This document shows, piece after piece, positions 16,121-24,391 of a stretch of 26,055 nt of DNA. The DNA is from Firmicutes bacterium CAG:646 (lineage in GTDB: Bacteria > Bacillota > Clostridia > Lachnospirales > Lachnospiraceae): assembly GCA_000432335.1 (NCBI GenBank), contig HF995386.1, forward strand, positions 1 to 26,055, written 5' to 3'. The position numbers were made by a program, and so were the translations under genes. Numbering within the stretch: the stretch's first letter is position 1; the number at the start of each line of letters is the position of its first letter. The notes beneath the pieces are model-generated. The model had not been told where the DNA came from. It ran no database searches and was given only the letters and a program-made list of their open reading frames with translations.

Positions 16121-16783
16121 ATGGGAATGGGAGTGAAAGTCCGGGTATGGGGGGACTATGCCTTGTTTTCCCGTCCGGAAATGAAAGTGGAAAGATGTTC
16201 TTATGACGTGATAACGCCGTCAGCAGCCCGGGGACTGTTGGAAGCAATTTACTGGCACCCTGGCCTGCGGTGGGTAATTGATCGAATTTATGTGAAAAAT
16301 CCAATTCAATTTACCAGTGTCCGAAGAAACGAAGTGAAAAGTAAGGTTTTGGCGTCCAGTGTTTTGCAGGCATATAATGGCGGAGATAAGCCGTTGTATA
16401 TGAATACGAAAGCAGAAATCGTGCAGAGAGCGTCTGTTTTGCTGACAAATGTGGAATATGTGATAGAAGCTCATTTTGAAATGACGGACAAAGCAAATGC
16501 TACAGATAATCCGGGAAAATTTAAAGATATTATTATGCGCCGTCTTCGGAGAGGAGAATGCTATCACATGCCTTACTTTGGGTGCAGGGAATTTCCGGCA
16601 AATTTTGCACTGTATGAAGAGGAAGAGGTGGAGACAGCCTATGATGAGGTGCCGGAAAAAGATCTGGGATTTATGTTGTATGATTTAGACTATACAGACA
16701 GAGAACATATTCAGCCGATGTTTTTTCGGGCGGTGATGCGTTATGGTGTTTTGGATCTTCGGAATTGTGAGGTGATGAGATGA
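16121..16783 (+). CDS. cas5: Type I-C Cas5 (Cas5d), crRNA-processing Cascade subunit
   Basis: In type I-C systems Cas5 replaces Cas6: it cuts pre-crRNA at the base of the repeat hairpin and stays bound to the 5' handle in Cascade. The 220-residue product is the usual size. Typical features are VKVRVWGDYALFSRPE near the start, ITPSAARGLLEAIYWHP (Y44, about where the catalytic tyrosine is expected), and VIEAHFE (H118). ATG 16121 is chosen because AAGGAGG (16107-16113) lies seven bases before it; an upstream GTG at 16103 lacks such a site. Its stop overlaps the cas8c start by four bases (ATGA), so translation is probably coupled. Confidence 0.95.
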   Translation: MGMGVKVRVWGDYALFSRPEMKVERCSYDVITPSAARGLLEAIYWHPGLRWVIDRIYVKNPIQFTSVRRNEVKSKVLASSVLQAYNGGDKPLYMNTKAEIVQRASVLLTNVEYVIEAHFEMTDKANATDNPGKFKDIIMRRLRRGECYHMPYFGCREFPANFALYEEEEVETAYDEVPEKDLGFMLYDLDYTDREHIQPMFFRAVMRYGVLDLRNCEVMR

Positions 16784-18534
16784 TCTTACAGGCTCTGGTG
16801 AAACATTATGAAAATCTGGAGAGAGAAGGAAAAGTATCAAAAAGAGGGTGGTGCAGCGCCAAGGTTTCTTATGGAATTGAATTGTCAAAAGATGGGCAGA
16901 TAAAGACGATTATCTGGCTGAAAGAGGAGCATATGGCAGGGAAAAAACAGGTATGGCTGCCTAAGATTTTGACTGTACCGGAGATGGTAACCAGATCTTC
17001 CGGGGTATCCGCTAATTTTTTATGTGATAATTCTAAGTATTTGCTGGGCATTGATAAAGAGACAATCCAGGGAAATACAAATCCGAGAGTTTTGGAATGT
17101 TTTCAGGCGGCAAAAGAGAAGCATCTTGCTTTGCTGGAGGGAGTACCAGGAGAAATGGCTCAGGCTATCCGATTATTTTTTGAAATGTGGAATCCCGCCT
17201 GTGCTGAGGAAAATCAGGAAGTAAAAGAAAATTGGGAAGAGCTTACAGATGGTGGAAATTTGATTTTCTGTATGGGTGCAGATTTTGCCCAGGATGATGA
17301 AAATATCCGTGATATATGGGAACAAAATCAAAAGGAATCACAGGAAGAAGGGGCAGTAAAAGGAATTTGCCTTGCAACAGGAAGGGAAGACGAGATTTCA
17401 AGGATTCATAAAACCATCAAAGGGGTGCCGGGAGCGCAATCCAGTGGAGCAGCGCTGGTTTCTTTTAATGCGCCTGCTTTTGAATCTTATGGAAAAGAAC
17501 AAAGTTATAATGCACCGGTGGGGAAATATGCAGAATTTGCTTATACGACAGCGTTAAATTATTTATTAGCACAAAGAGAATACACGTTGCAGGTGGGAGA
17601 TACCAAGGTGTTGTTCTGGGCAGAAAGCGCCAGAAAAGAGTATCAGGAATCTTTCTTTTTCTGCGTAGATCCCCAAAAAGATAATCAACAGGTGGCAAAG
17701 GATCTTTTTAATAAGCTTAGTAATTATCAGATGGGAGAGTTACAGGAGATAAATCTGGATCCTGAACAGGAATGTTACCTTTTGGGATTGTCTCCCAATG
17801 CAGCCCGCTTGTCGGTACGCTTTTTTTATTATAATTCTTTTGGTGAAATTTTGGAGAATTTAAGAAAACATTATGAACGGATGGAAATGGTGAAACCTTC
17901 ATGGGAAACCAGAGATTATCTGGGAATTACAGATATGTTGCAGGAAACGGTAAATCAAAAAGCAAAAGATAAAAAGCCGGTTTCTCATATGGCTGCTATG
18001 GCGCTGCAGACCATTCTTACAGGCGCTAGGTATCCATTTAGTCTGTATTCTGATACGTTGATCCGGATTCGGGCAGAACAGGGAAATGTTACCTGGGGAA
18101 GAGCATCTATTGTGAAAGCATATTTGATACATAATACGCAATGGAAAGAAGGAGTGAATTATATGGGCTTGAATGAAGAAAGTAATGACACAGAGTATGT
18201 ATTGGGAAGATTATTTGCGGTATTGGAATCGATACAACTGGATGCTAATCCTGGGATTAAGGCAACGATTCGGGATCGATATTTTAATGCTGCATGTGCA
18301 ACACCAGCGTCAGTATTTCCAATTTTGTTTAAACTGAAAAACAGTCATATAAAAAAACTGGAGAGAGAAAAAGAAAGTTCTAAGATTTATTATGAAAAAC
18401 TTTTGGTGAGTATCATGGAAAAGCTTTCTCTGGAAAATTATCCGCAGCGCTTATCTTTGGAGGAGCAGGGAAAATTTATTTTGGGGTATTATCATCAAAT
18501 GCAGAAAAAATATGAAAAAAGGGAGGAAAAGTAA
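16780..18534 (+). CDS. cas8c: Type I-C Cascade large subunit Cas8c (Csd1)
   Basis: Cas8c recognises the PAM and holds the target DNA within the I-C Cascade; in this subtype an internal start in the same gene can also make the small subunit. The 584-residue product fits Csd1 in length and begins MILQALVKHYENL, with the typical SYGIELSKDGQ segment. Later Csd1-like regions include ALVSFNAPAFESYGKEQ and LGLSPNAARLSVRFF. The C-terminal helical region (about residues 430-584) corresponds to the part made separately as Cas11c in studied systems; I could not pick its internal start with confidence. Neighbouring cas7 begins immediately after the stop. No damage is seen. Confidence 0.95.
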   Translation: MILQALVKHYENLEREGKVSKRGWCSAKVSYGIELSKDGQIKTIIWLKEEHMAGKKQVWLPKILTVPEMVTRSSGVSANFLCDNSKYLLGIDKETIQGNTNPRVLECFQAAKEKHLALLEGVPGEMAQAIRLFFEMWNPACAEENQEVKENWEELTDGGNLIFCMGADFAQDDENIRDIWEQNQKESQEEGAVKGICLATGREDEISRIHKTIKGVPGAQSSGAALVSFNAPAFESYGKEQSYNAPVGKYAEFAYTTALNYLLAQREYTLQVGDTKVLFWAESARKEYQESFFFCVDPQKDNQQVAKDLFNKLSNYQMGELQEINLDPEQECYLLGLSPNAARLSVRFFYYNSFGEILENLRKHYERMEMVKPSWETRDYLGITDMLQETVNQKAKDKKPVSHMAAMALQTILTGARYPFSLYSDTLIRIRAEQGNVTWGRASIVKAYLIHNTQWKEGVNYMGLNEESNDTEYVLGRLFAVLESIQLDANPGIKATIRDRYFNAACATPASVFPILFKLKNSHIKKLEREKESSKIYYEKLLVSIMEKLSLENYPQRLSLEEQGKFILGYYHQMQKKYEKREEK

Positions 18535-19446
18535 ATGAGTGAAGCAATTAAAAATCGGTATGAATTTGTGGTATTGTTTGATGTGGAGAATGGAAATCCT
18601 AATGGCGATCCGGATGCGGGAAACATGCCGCGTATCGACCCGGAAAGTGGTCTTGGGCTGGTGACGGATGTATGTTTGAAGAGAAAGATCAGAAATTATG
18701 TGGAGACAGTGAAAGAGGATCAGGATCGATTTAAAATCTATATTAAAGAAAATGTTCCCTTAAATCGCAGTGACAGAACAGCTTGCGAGAATGTGGGAGT
18801 AGAAGAGACGGATGAGAAAAAACTGACGGAAGCATTGAAAAAATTAAAGAAGAATGAGCCTGATGTGGATATGAAAATAAGAGATTATATGTGCGATCAA
18901 TTTTTTGATATCAGAGCTTTTGGAGCGGTTATGACAACTTTCGTAAAAGCAGCGCTGAACTGTGGACAGGTCAGGGGACCAGTGCAAATCGGATTTGCCA
19001 GAAGTATTGATCCTGTGGTCAGCCAGGAAGTAACGATTACGAGAGTTGCCATTACTACAGAAAAAGACGCTGAAAATAAAAGTACAGAGATGGGAAGAAA
19101 AAGTATTGTTCCGTATGGTCTGTATCGGGCAGAGGGCTATATATCTGCCAATCTTGCCCGCAAAGTGACAGGATTTTCAGAGGAAGATCTGGAGCTGTTG
19201 TGGGATGCCATTATCAATATGTTTGAAAATGATCACTCTGCAGCAAGGGGAAAAATGGCGGTGCGCGAGCTGATAGTATTCAAGCACAGTAAAGAGCTTG
19301 GAGATTGCCCGGCATATAAATTGTTTGATGCAGTAAAAGTACATAGAAAAGAAGGAGTTATGTATCCGCGTAAATATGAGGATTATGTGGTTGCTGTTGA
19401 TGAAACCGCAATTCCGGAGTCTGTACAGATGAAAAGGATGATTTGA
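18535..19446 (+). CDS. cas7: Type I-C Cascade backbone subunit Cas7 (Csd2)
   Basis: Cas7 polymerises along the crRNA to form the Cascade filament. The 303-residue protein has the Csd2 hallmark near its N-terminus, VLFDVENGNPNGDPDAGNMP. Also present are the segment DIRAFGAVM and the glycine-rich GQVRGPVQIGFARSIDP typical of RAMP-type Cas7. ATG 18535 follows the cas8c stop directly, with GGGAGG just before it as the ribosome site. Its TGA overlaps the cas4 start. Full length, no signs of decay. Confidence 0.96.
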   Translation: MSEAIKNRYEFVVLFDVENGNPNGDPDAGNMPRIDPESGLGLVTDVCLKRKIRNYVETVKEDQDRFKIYIKENVPLNRSDRTACENVGVEETDEKKLTEALKKLKKNEPDVDMKIRDYMCDQFFDIRAFGAVMTTFVKAALNCGQVRGPVQIGFARSIDPVVSQEVTITRVAITTEKDAENKSTEMGRKSIVPYGLYRAEGYISANLARKVTGFSEEDLELLWDAIINMFENDHSAARGKMAVRELIVFKHSKELGDCPAYKLFDAVKVHRKEGVMYPRKYEDYVVAVDETAIPESVQMKRMI

Positions 19447-20111
19447 TGGGATATGCAGAAGATGAATATTTGATGATATCTGGAATCCAGCATTTTAAAT
19501 TTTGCCGACGGCAGTGGGCTTTGATACATATAGAACAGCAGTGGGAAGAAAATGTGCATACAGTCATGGGGGAACTGATGCACAAAAGAGTTCATGATCC
19601 CTATATTACTGAAAAAAGGAAAGATGTTCTTGTGGTCAGAGCGCTTCCAATTTCTTCGAGAGCATTGGGAATTAGTGGAGAGTGCGACGTGGTAGAATTT
19701 CATAAATGTGAAGATGGAATAAAATTACATGGACATCGGGGACTGTATTCGATCTATCCAATAGAGTATAAAAAGGGAAAACCTAAGCTTACACAGGAAG
19801 ATAAACTACAGTTGGCAGCTCAGGCAATGTGTTTGGAGGAAATGTTTTCAGCAGAGATATTAGAAGGGGCGATTTTTTATGGTGAAACTCGGAGACGGGA
19901 AAACGTGGAAATTGATGAAACCTTAAGAGATGAAGTACGGAAAATGTTTCAAGAAATGCATCAATATTATGAGAGAAAATATACGCCCAAAGTAAAGTAC
20001 AGCAAGTCCTGTAATACCTGTTCATTAAAAGAAATTTGTCTTCCAAAATTAGGAAAGAATATTTCAGTAAAAGAGTATATGGATCAGATGCTGAAGGGGG
20101 AAGCGGAATGA
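19446..20111 (+). CDS. cas4: Cas4 RecB-like exonuclease of the adaptation module
   Basis: Cas4 trims prespacers and selects the PAM end before Cas1-Cas2 insert them. The product is 221 residues from ATG 19446, which shares one base with the cas7 stop and has AAAAGG eight bases upstream. A TTG one codon earlier is possible. The four iron-sulfur cysteines are visible: one in FKFCRRQW near the N-terminus and three in SCNTCSLKEIC near the C-terminus. RecB nuclease motifs are ISGECDVVEF (metal-binding Asp) and PIEYKKGKPK (Glu-x-Lys). It is intact, but its partner Cas1 is truncated here. Confidence 0.95.
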   Translation: MGYAEDEYLMISGIQHFKFCRRQWALIHIEQQWEENVHTVMGELMHKRVHDPYITEKRKDVLVVRALPISSRALGISGECDVVEFHKCEDGIKLHGHRGLYSIYPIEYKKGKPKLTQEDKLQLAAQAMCLEEMFSAEILEGAIFYGETRRRENVEIDETLRDEVRKMFQEMHQYYERKYTPKVKYSKSCNTCSLKEICLPKLGKNISVKEYMDQMLKGEAE

Positions 20112-21139
20112 AGAAATTAATGAATACGTTGTATGTAACTTCTGAAAACAGTTATCTGGCTCTTGACGGTGAAAATATTGTTGTCTATGAAGAAAAAGCT
20201 GAAGTAGGACGGCTGCCGTTACATAATCTGGAGGGAATCGTTTCTTTTGGCTATCGGGGAACCAGTCCGGCACTTATGGGAGCCTGTGCAGACAGAAATA
20301 TATCGTTGTGTTATCTGACACCGCAAGGAAAATTTTTGGCCAGAGTAACTGGAAAAATGAAGGGAAATGTGATTTTAAGACAGCAGCAGTATCAAAGCAG
20401 CCAGGATGAAAAAATCAGTCTTTCTATTGCAAAAAATTGTATTTTGGGAAAGGTATATAATGCAAGATGGGTTCTGGAACGGGCAATACGAGATCATAGC
20501 ATGCAGATTGATGTAATAAAGGTAAAATCTGCATCCGAAAAGCTGAAAAATTCTTTGGAATATATCCAGAACTGTCAAACAAAAGAGCAGCTTCGGGGGT
20601 ATGAAGGGGAAGCTGCCAGTGTTTATTTTGGAGTGTTAGATGAACTGATACTACAGCAGAAAAAAGACTTTACTTTTCAGGGAAGAAACAAAAGACCACC
20701 TTTAGATAACATGAATGCAATGTTGTCATTTGTGTATACCTTATTGACGAACACAATTACATCAGCTTTAGAATGTGTAGGATTGGATCCATATGTGGGA
20801 TATTTGCATACGGATCGTCCAGGCAGAGCGTCTTTGTCACTGGATTTAATTGAGGAACTGCGGTCAGTTTTGGCAGATCGTTTTGTATTATCGCTGGTAA
20901 ATAAAAAAATTGTAGGTGGAAAAAATTTTAAGAAAAAGGAAAATGGCGCTGTTTTGATGGATGATGAACTTTGAAAATGTTTGTTAACAGAATGGCAGAA
21001 GAAAAAGAAGGAGACAATTACGCATCCATATTTGAAAGAAAAAGTAGAATGGGGAATGGTACCATATGTGCAGGCTATGCTTCTGGCGAGATATCTGAGA
21101 GGTGATTTGGATGGCTATCCTGCATTTTTGTGGAAATGA
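20108..21139 (+). pseudogene. cas1: cas1 integrase with premature in-frame TGA
   Basis: Cas1 with Cas2 integrates new spacers at the leader end. ATG 20108 overlaps the cas4 stop (ATGA). The open frame gives 288 residues and stops at TGA 20972-20974. In the same frame translation would resume right after and continue through typical Cas1 C-terminal sequence (HPYLKEKVEWGMVPYVQ, LLARYLRGDLDGYPAFLWK) to a stop at 21137-21139. The total is 343 residues, the usual I-C length. So a single nonsense codon, explained by CGA to TGA, truncates an otherwise intact gene. The metal-binding residues (E166, H234 and the D246/E249 region) precede the stop, but the C-terminal helical part is lost. Adaptation is probably disabled. 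Confidence 0.9.
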
Positions 21140-21151
21140 GGTGACAACAGT

Positions 21152-21442
21152 ATGTTGGTATTGATTACCTATGATGTAAATACAGAGACTGTAGCTGGAA
21201 AGAAAAGATTGCGAAAGGTAGCAAAGCAGTGCGTAAATTATGGAAGAAGAGTGCAGAATTCTGTATTTGAGTGTATAGTGGATAATGCACAATGCCTGTC
21301 GTTGAAAGCTGTATTAACCGATATTATTGATAAAGAGGTAGATAGTTTGAGGTTTTATTACCTGGGAAATAAATATCAAACAAAGGTGGAACATATTGGA
21401 GTGGACCGGGGAATAAAACAGGATGATATTTTGATTCTTTAA
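21152..21442 (+). CDS. cas2: Cas2 adaptation protein
   Basis: Cas2 is the central dimer of the Cas1-Cas2 integration complex. The 96-residue protein starts MLVLITYDVNTET, containing the conserved first-strand aspartate. It continues with RLRKVAKQCVNYGRRVQNSVFEC and ends with the usual DDILIL-type tail. The ATG at 21152 has GAGGTGAC upstream. It follows the end of the cas1 frame by 12 bases. It looks complete and is the last cas gene before the leader. Confidence 0.96.
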   Translation: MLVLITYDVNTETVAGKKRLRKVAKQCVNYGRRVQNSVFECIVDNAQCLSLKAVLTDIIDKEVDSLRFYYLGNKYQTKVEHIGVDRGIKQDDILIL

Positions 21443-21618
21443 AAGTGGTGCGAATGGGAAGTAGACAGGAAATACCTGGGGGATTCGCACCAGAAAAAGG
21501 ATGAAATAACAGTGAGAAAAAGGTTGTATTTCTGAAAAACTGAGAAAAAATTACTTGTGAAATAGAGAAAGTGATAGAAGTGTATAAAAAAGAATAGGAA
21601 AAATTGGTTAAAATTGCT
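21443..21618 (+). promoter_or_regulatory. CRISPR leader
   Basis: A gene-free 176-base stretch between cas2 and the first repeat, A-rich towards the array. A perfect inverted repeat GGTGCGAAT (21447-21455) / ATTCGCACC (21483-21491) lies at its start. Position, the perfect repeats next to it and the decayed repeat at the other end show that this is the leader side, where transcription and new insertion would begin. Confidence 0.8.
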
Positions 21619-21978
21619 GTCGCTCCCCTCACGGGAGCGTGGATTGAAATTGAAAATCGTGTTGCTACGGCAAAAATGATGCGTCGCTCCCCTCACGGGA
21701 GCGTGGATTGAAATTGGTAAGCAACCTCCTATGCGTCTGGGATATTCTGGTCGCTCCCCTCACGGGAGCGTGGATTGAAATCCGATTTTGGCAAATATCG
21801 GGGAACAACCTGTGTGTCGCTCCCCTCACGGGAGCGTGGATTGAAATGCCAGAGGTTAGGACTTACGCAGGTGCAGTTTGCGTCGCTCCCCTCACGGGAG
21901 CGTGGATTGAAATTTTGAAATGGACTACCCTGAGGAGTATGAAAAGGTCACTTCCCTCGCGGGAGCGAAAATTGCAAT
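21619..21978 (+). CRISPR. Type I-C CRISPR array, six repeats and five spacers
   Basis: Five identical 32-base repeats start at 21619, 21683, 21750, 21816 and 21882. A sixth at 21947-21978 has seven mismatches. The repeat begins GTCGCTCCCC and ends GTGGATTGAAAT. A seven-pair stem (CGCTCCC/GGGAGCG, five-base loop) is followed by the 11-base handle TGGATTGAAAT. Spacers are 32, 35, 34, 34 and 33 bases. The decayed last repeat marks the leader-distal end, so the array reads in the same direction as the cas genes. Spacer targets cannot be named without a database search. Confidence 0.98.
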
Positions 21979-22160
21979 CTTTAATCGGCCGATATTATTT
22001 TTTTGATTGTAATTGTTATTATTATTGGTTTATCTTTTAGGTGTTTCCAGATATATAATATTTATCTCAATGCAATTCCCGGATGTATGAAAATAATCAG
22101 ATATAAACCGAATAGATTGAGTAAAAAGCTTGCTATTTGTTTTTCATTTTGCCCATCAAT
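21979..22160. other. AT-rich stretch between array and NUDIX remnant
   Basis: About 180 bases rich in A and T. I see no convincing gene, terminator or repeat in it. It separates the last degenerate repeat from the truncated NUDIX gene and probably contains the breakpoint that removed that gene's front part. Confidence 0.5.
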
Positions 22161-22358
22161 TTTTATAAGACTGACAAGTTTCATGGGGAATTAAGATCAT
22201 CCAGAGAGGGAGAAGTAAAGTGGATGTCTCTGAATGAGATGAAACACGGCAGAATGGCAGAAAGTATGAAAGAAATGCTGCGGGTGTTTTTGGAAGAGGA
22301 AATTAGTGAATATTACGGTACAAAAGCAGATGAAAAATGGAAATTTGAGTTAAAATAA
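22161..22358 (+). pseudogene. C-terminal fragment of a NUDIX hydrolase
   Basis: About 65 codons ending at TAA 22356-22358 read like the end of an 8-oxo-dGTP diphosphatase-type NUDIX protein: YKTDKFHGELRSSREGEVKW, then MSLNEMKHGRMAESMKEMLRVF and a Lys/Glu-rich tail. The NUDIX box itself (GX5EX7REUXEEXGU) and the N-terminal half are missing. The upstream sequence is AT-rich and unrelated. An in-frame ATG at 22137 makes the ORF look whole, but a protein without the box cannot be an active NUDIX enzyme. It is probably a remnant left by the event that placed the CRISPR locus here. Confidence 0.7.
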
Positions 22359-22438
22359 AAAGTGTATTTGCGGTGGATTTTAAGCAATAGAAAAGTTATA
22401 ATCAAAGAAAAGATTGTTTTACAAGGGGGTAGCAATTT

Positions 22439-23230
22439 ATGAAGAATTATTCAGAGGACGCAAATAAATTGTATCATATTCAGGTAGCGCCTGGAGAAGT
22501 GGGGCGGTATGTGATTATGCCGGGAGATCCTAAAAGGTGTGCAAAAATTGCAGCATATTTTGATGATCCGGTTCTGATTGCAGATAATCGGGAATATGTA
22601 ACTTATACCGGAACGCTGGATGGAGTAAAGGTGAGTGTGACTTCTACCGGAATCGGTGGTCCATCGGCGGCTATTGCCATGGAGGAGTTGTATCGCTGTG
22701 GGGCAGATACTTTTGTGCGAATTGGTACCTGTGGAGGAATGCAACCAGAGGTGAAAAGTGGTGACGTGGTGGTTGCTACCGGAGCGATACGGATGGAAGG
22801 AACCAGCCGGGAGTTTGCGCCATTGGAATTTCCGGCGGTGGCAGATCTTACAGTGACGAATGCGTTGGTAAATGCGGCGAAACAAAAAGGTTGCCCTTTC
22901 CATACTGGCGTAGTGCAGTGTAAAGATTCTTTTTATGGACAGCACGAACCGGAGACAAAACCGGTAAGTTATGAATTGATGAATAAATGGGAGGCGTGGA
23001 AGCGGCTGGGTTGTCTGGCTTCTGAGATGGAGTCAGCGGCGTTGTTTGTAGTTGCCAGTTATCTTCACGTGAGAGTTGGTTCCTGCTTTCTGGTGGTGGC
23101 AAATCAGGAACGGGAAAAATTGGGGTTGAAAAATCCAGTGGTACATGACACGGATATGGCTATTCAGGTGGCAGTGGAAGCGATTCGCCAGATGATCCGG
23201 GAAGATCAAAATCAGGAGGAACAGGAATGA
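22439..23230 (+). CDS. udp: Uridine phosphorylase
   Basis: Splits uridine with phosphate into uracil and ribose 1-phosphate in the cytosol. The 263-residue product belongs to the PNP/UDP family 1. The phosphate site is IMPGDPKRCAK near residues 23-33. The glycine-rich STGIGGPSAAIAMEEL and IGTCGGMQPEVKSGDVV follow. The ribose/base-binding end is ASEMESAALF, whose MES glutamate is conserved. An AAGGGGG ribosome site precedes the ATG. It is first in a five-gene nucleoside catabolism operon and overlaps deoC by four bases. A broader nucleoside specificity is possible. Confidence 0.93.
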   Translation: MKNYSEDANKLYHIQVAPGEVGRYVIMPGDPKRCAKIAAYFDDPVLIADNREYVTYTGTLDGVKVSVTSTGIGGPSAAIAMEELYRCGADTFVRIGTCGGMQPEVKSGDVVVATGAIRMEGTSREFAPLEFPAVADLTVTNALVNAAKQKGCPFHTGVVQCKDSFYGQHEPETKPVSYELMNKWEAWKRLGCLASEMESAALFVVASYLHVRVGSCFLVVANQEREKLGLKNPVVHDTDMAIQVAVEAIRQMIREDQNQEEQE

Positions 23231-23892
23231 GAAAAGAAGATATTTTATGTCATGTGGACCATACACTTCTCACACCAACGGCGACTTGGGAGGAAATTCG
23301 GCAGATTTGTGACGAAGCGATAGCGTATCATACGGCATCCGTATGTATTCCGCCCAGTTATGTAAAACAGGCCAGTGAGTATGTTTCAGGAGGAACAGCG
23401 ATCTGTACAGTGATTGGATTTCCCAATGGTTACATGACTACCAAAGGGAAGGAGCTGGAGACTGCAGACGCTTTGGAAAATGGAGCAGATGAGATCGATA
23501 TGGTCATCAATCTGGGATGGCTGAAAGAAGGAAAATATGATGCAGTGGAAGAGGAAATCCGCTGTTTGAAAAAGGTCTGTGGAGAGAAGATTTTGAAAGT
23601 GATCATTGAAACGTGTTTGCTCACCGAACAGGAAAAGATCAAAATGTGCGAAATTGTTACCAGAGCAGGGGCGGATTATATTAAAACTTCTACAGGCTTT
23701 TCCAAGGCAGGAGCTAGTTTTGAAGATATCCGACTCTTTTCGGAGCATATCGGACCGGGAGTAAAAATGAAAGCGGCAGGGGGAATTTCCTCTCTGGAAG
23801 ATGCAGAAAAATTCCTTTCTTTGGGAGCAGATCGTCTGGGAACCAGCCGGATTGTCAAATTGATTCGGCAGGAAGAGGCAACGGGATATTAA
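23227..23892 (+). CDS. deoC: Deoxyribose-phosphate aldolase
   Basis: Cleaves 2-deoxyribose 5-phosphate to glyceraldehyde 3-phosphate and acetaldehyde, feeding nucleoside sugars into glycolysis. The 221-residue TIM-barrel protein shows DHTLLTPTATWEEI, the conserved NGADEIDMVINLGWL, VIIETCLLT, and the Schiff-base lysine in YIKTSTGFSKAGA (K153). The ATG overlaps the udp stop as ATGA, implying coupled translation; AGGAGGAAC lies just before. Full length with all motifs. Confidence 0.97.
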   Translation: MRKEDILCHVDHTLLTPTATWEEIRQICDEAIAYHTASVCIPPSYVKQASEYVSGGTAICTVIGFPNGYMTTKGKELETADALENGADEIDMVINLGWLKEGKYDAVEEEIRCLKKVCGEKILKVIIETCLLTEQEKIKMCEIVTRAGADYIKTSTGFSKAGASFEDIRLFSEHIGPGVKMKAAGGISSLEDAEKFLSLGADRLGTSRIVKLIRQEEATGY

Positions 23893-23956
23893 GTTTGGCG
23901 ATCATTGTGAAGCTATCAAATAGTTACGATTGGTTATGAAAAGAAAGCGTGGCAGT

Positions 23957-24391
23957 ATGGAGAAAAAACTTATTCAGGAAATGATACGTCGGGCAATCAG
24001 GCAGATGGAATTTTCGTATGCGCCTTATTCTGGTTTTAAAGTAGGGGCAGTTCTTCTGACGGAAGCGGGGAATTTTTATACCGGCTGCAATATAGAAAAT
24101 GCTGCGTATACCCCGACGAATTGTGGAGAGAGGACAGCATTTTTTAAGGCGGTCAGCGAGGGCGAGCGAAAGTTCCGCGCAATCTGTATTGTAGGAGGAA
24201 AAGAGGGGAATCTTACGGATTATACGGCACCCTGCGGTGTTTGCAGACAGGTGATGATGGAATTTTGTGATCCGGAGACTTTCCAGATTATTCTTGCGGT
24301 CAGCGAGGAGAAATATCAGGTATTTACCTTAAAAGAGTTGATGCCTTTGGGATTTGGACCGGATAATCTGAAAGAAAAGATAAGGGGATGA
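23957..24391 (+). CDS. cdd: Cytidine deaminase
   Basis: Deaminates cytidine and deoxycytidine to uridine forms, supplying substrate to uridine phosphorylase. The 144-residue protein starts at ATG 23957, chosen to match the usual short N-terminus before YAPYSGFKVGAVL. A TTG at 23930 and an ATG at 23936 are other options, and no start has a strong ribosome site. Motifs are CNIENAAYTPTNCGERTAFF (zinc ligand C56, catalytic E58) and PCGVCRQ (zinc ligands C93, C96), as in homotetrameric Cdd. It lies 64 bases after deoC and overlaps add by four bases. Confidence 0.95.
   Translation: MEKKLIQEMIRRAIRQMEFSYAPYSGFKVGAVLLTEAGNFYTGCNIENAAYTPTNCGERTAFFKAVSEGERKFRAICIVGGKEGNLTDYTAPCGVCRQVMMEFCDPETFQIILAVSEEKYQVFTLKELMPLGFGPDNLKEKIRG

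Noticed and set aside
20036..20107. Upstream extension of cas1
   Set aside because: It overlaps the end of cas4 in another frame; the ATG at 20108 matches the Cas1 family N-terminus and the ATGA junction.
20972..20974. cas1 TGA as selenocysteine or programmed read-through
   Set aside because: No downstream selenocysteine-type hairpin was recognised, and Cas1 is not a selenoprotein family; a nonsense mutation is simpler.
13019..21442. Missing cas6 as an anomaly
   Set aside because: Type I-C systems normally lack cas6; Cas5 does the processing.
21708..22040. Plus-strand ORF across the array with repeated peptide VAPLTGAWIE
   Set aside because: The peptide repeat is just the CRISPR repeat translated; it is not a protein gene.
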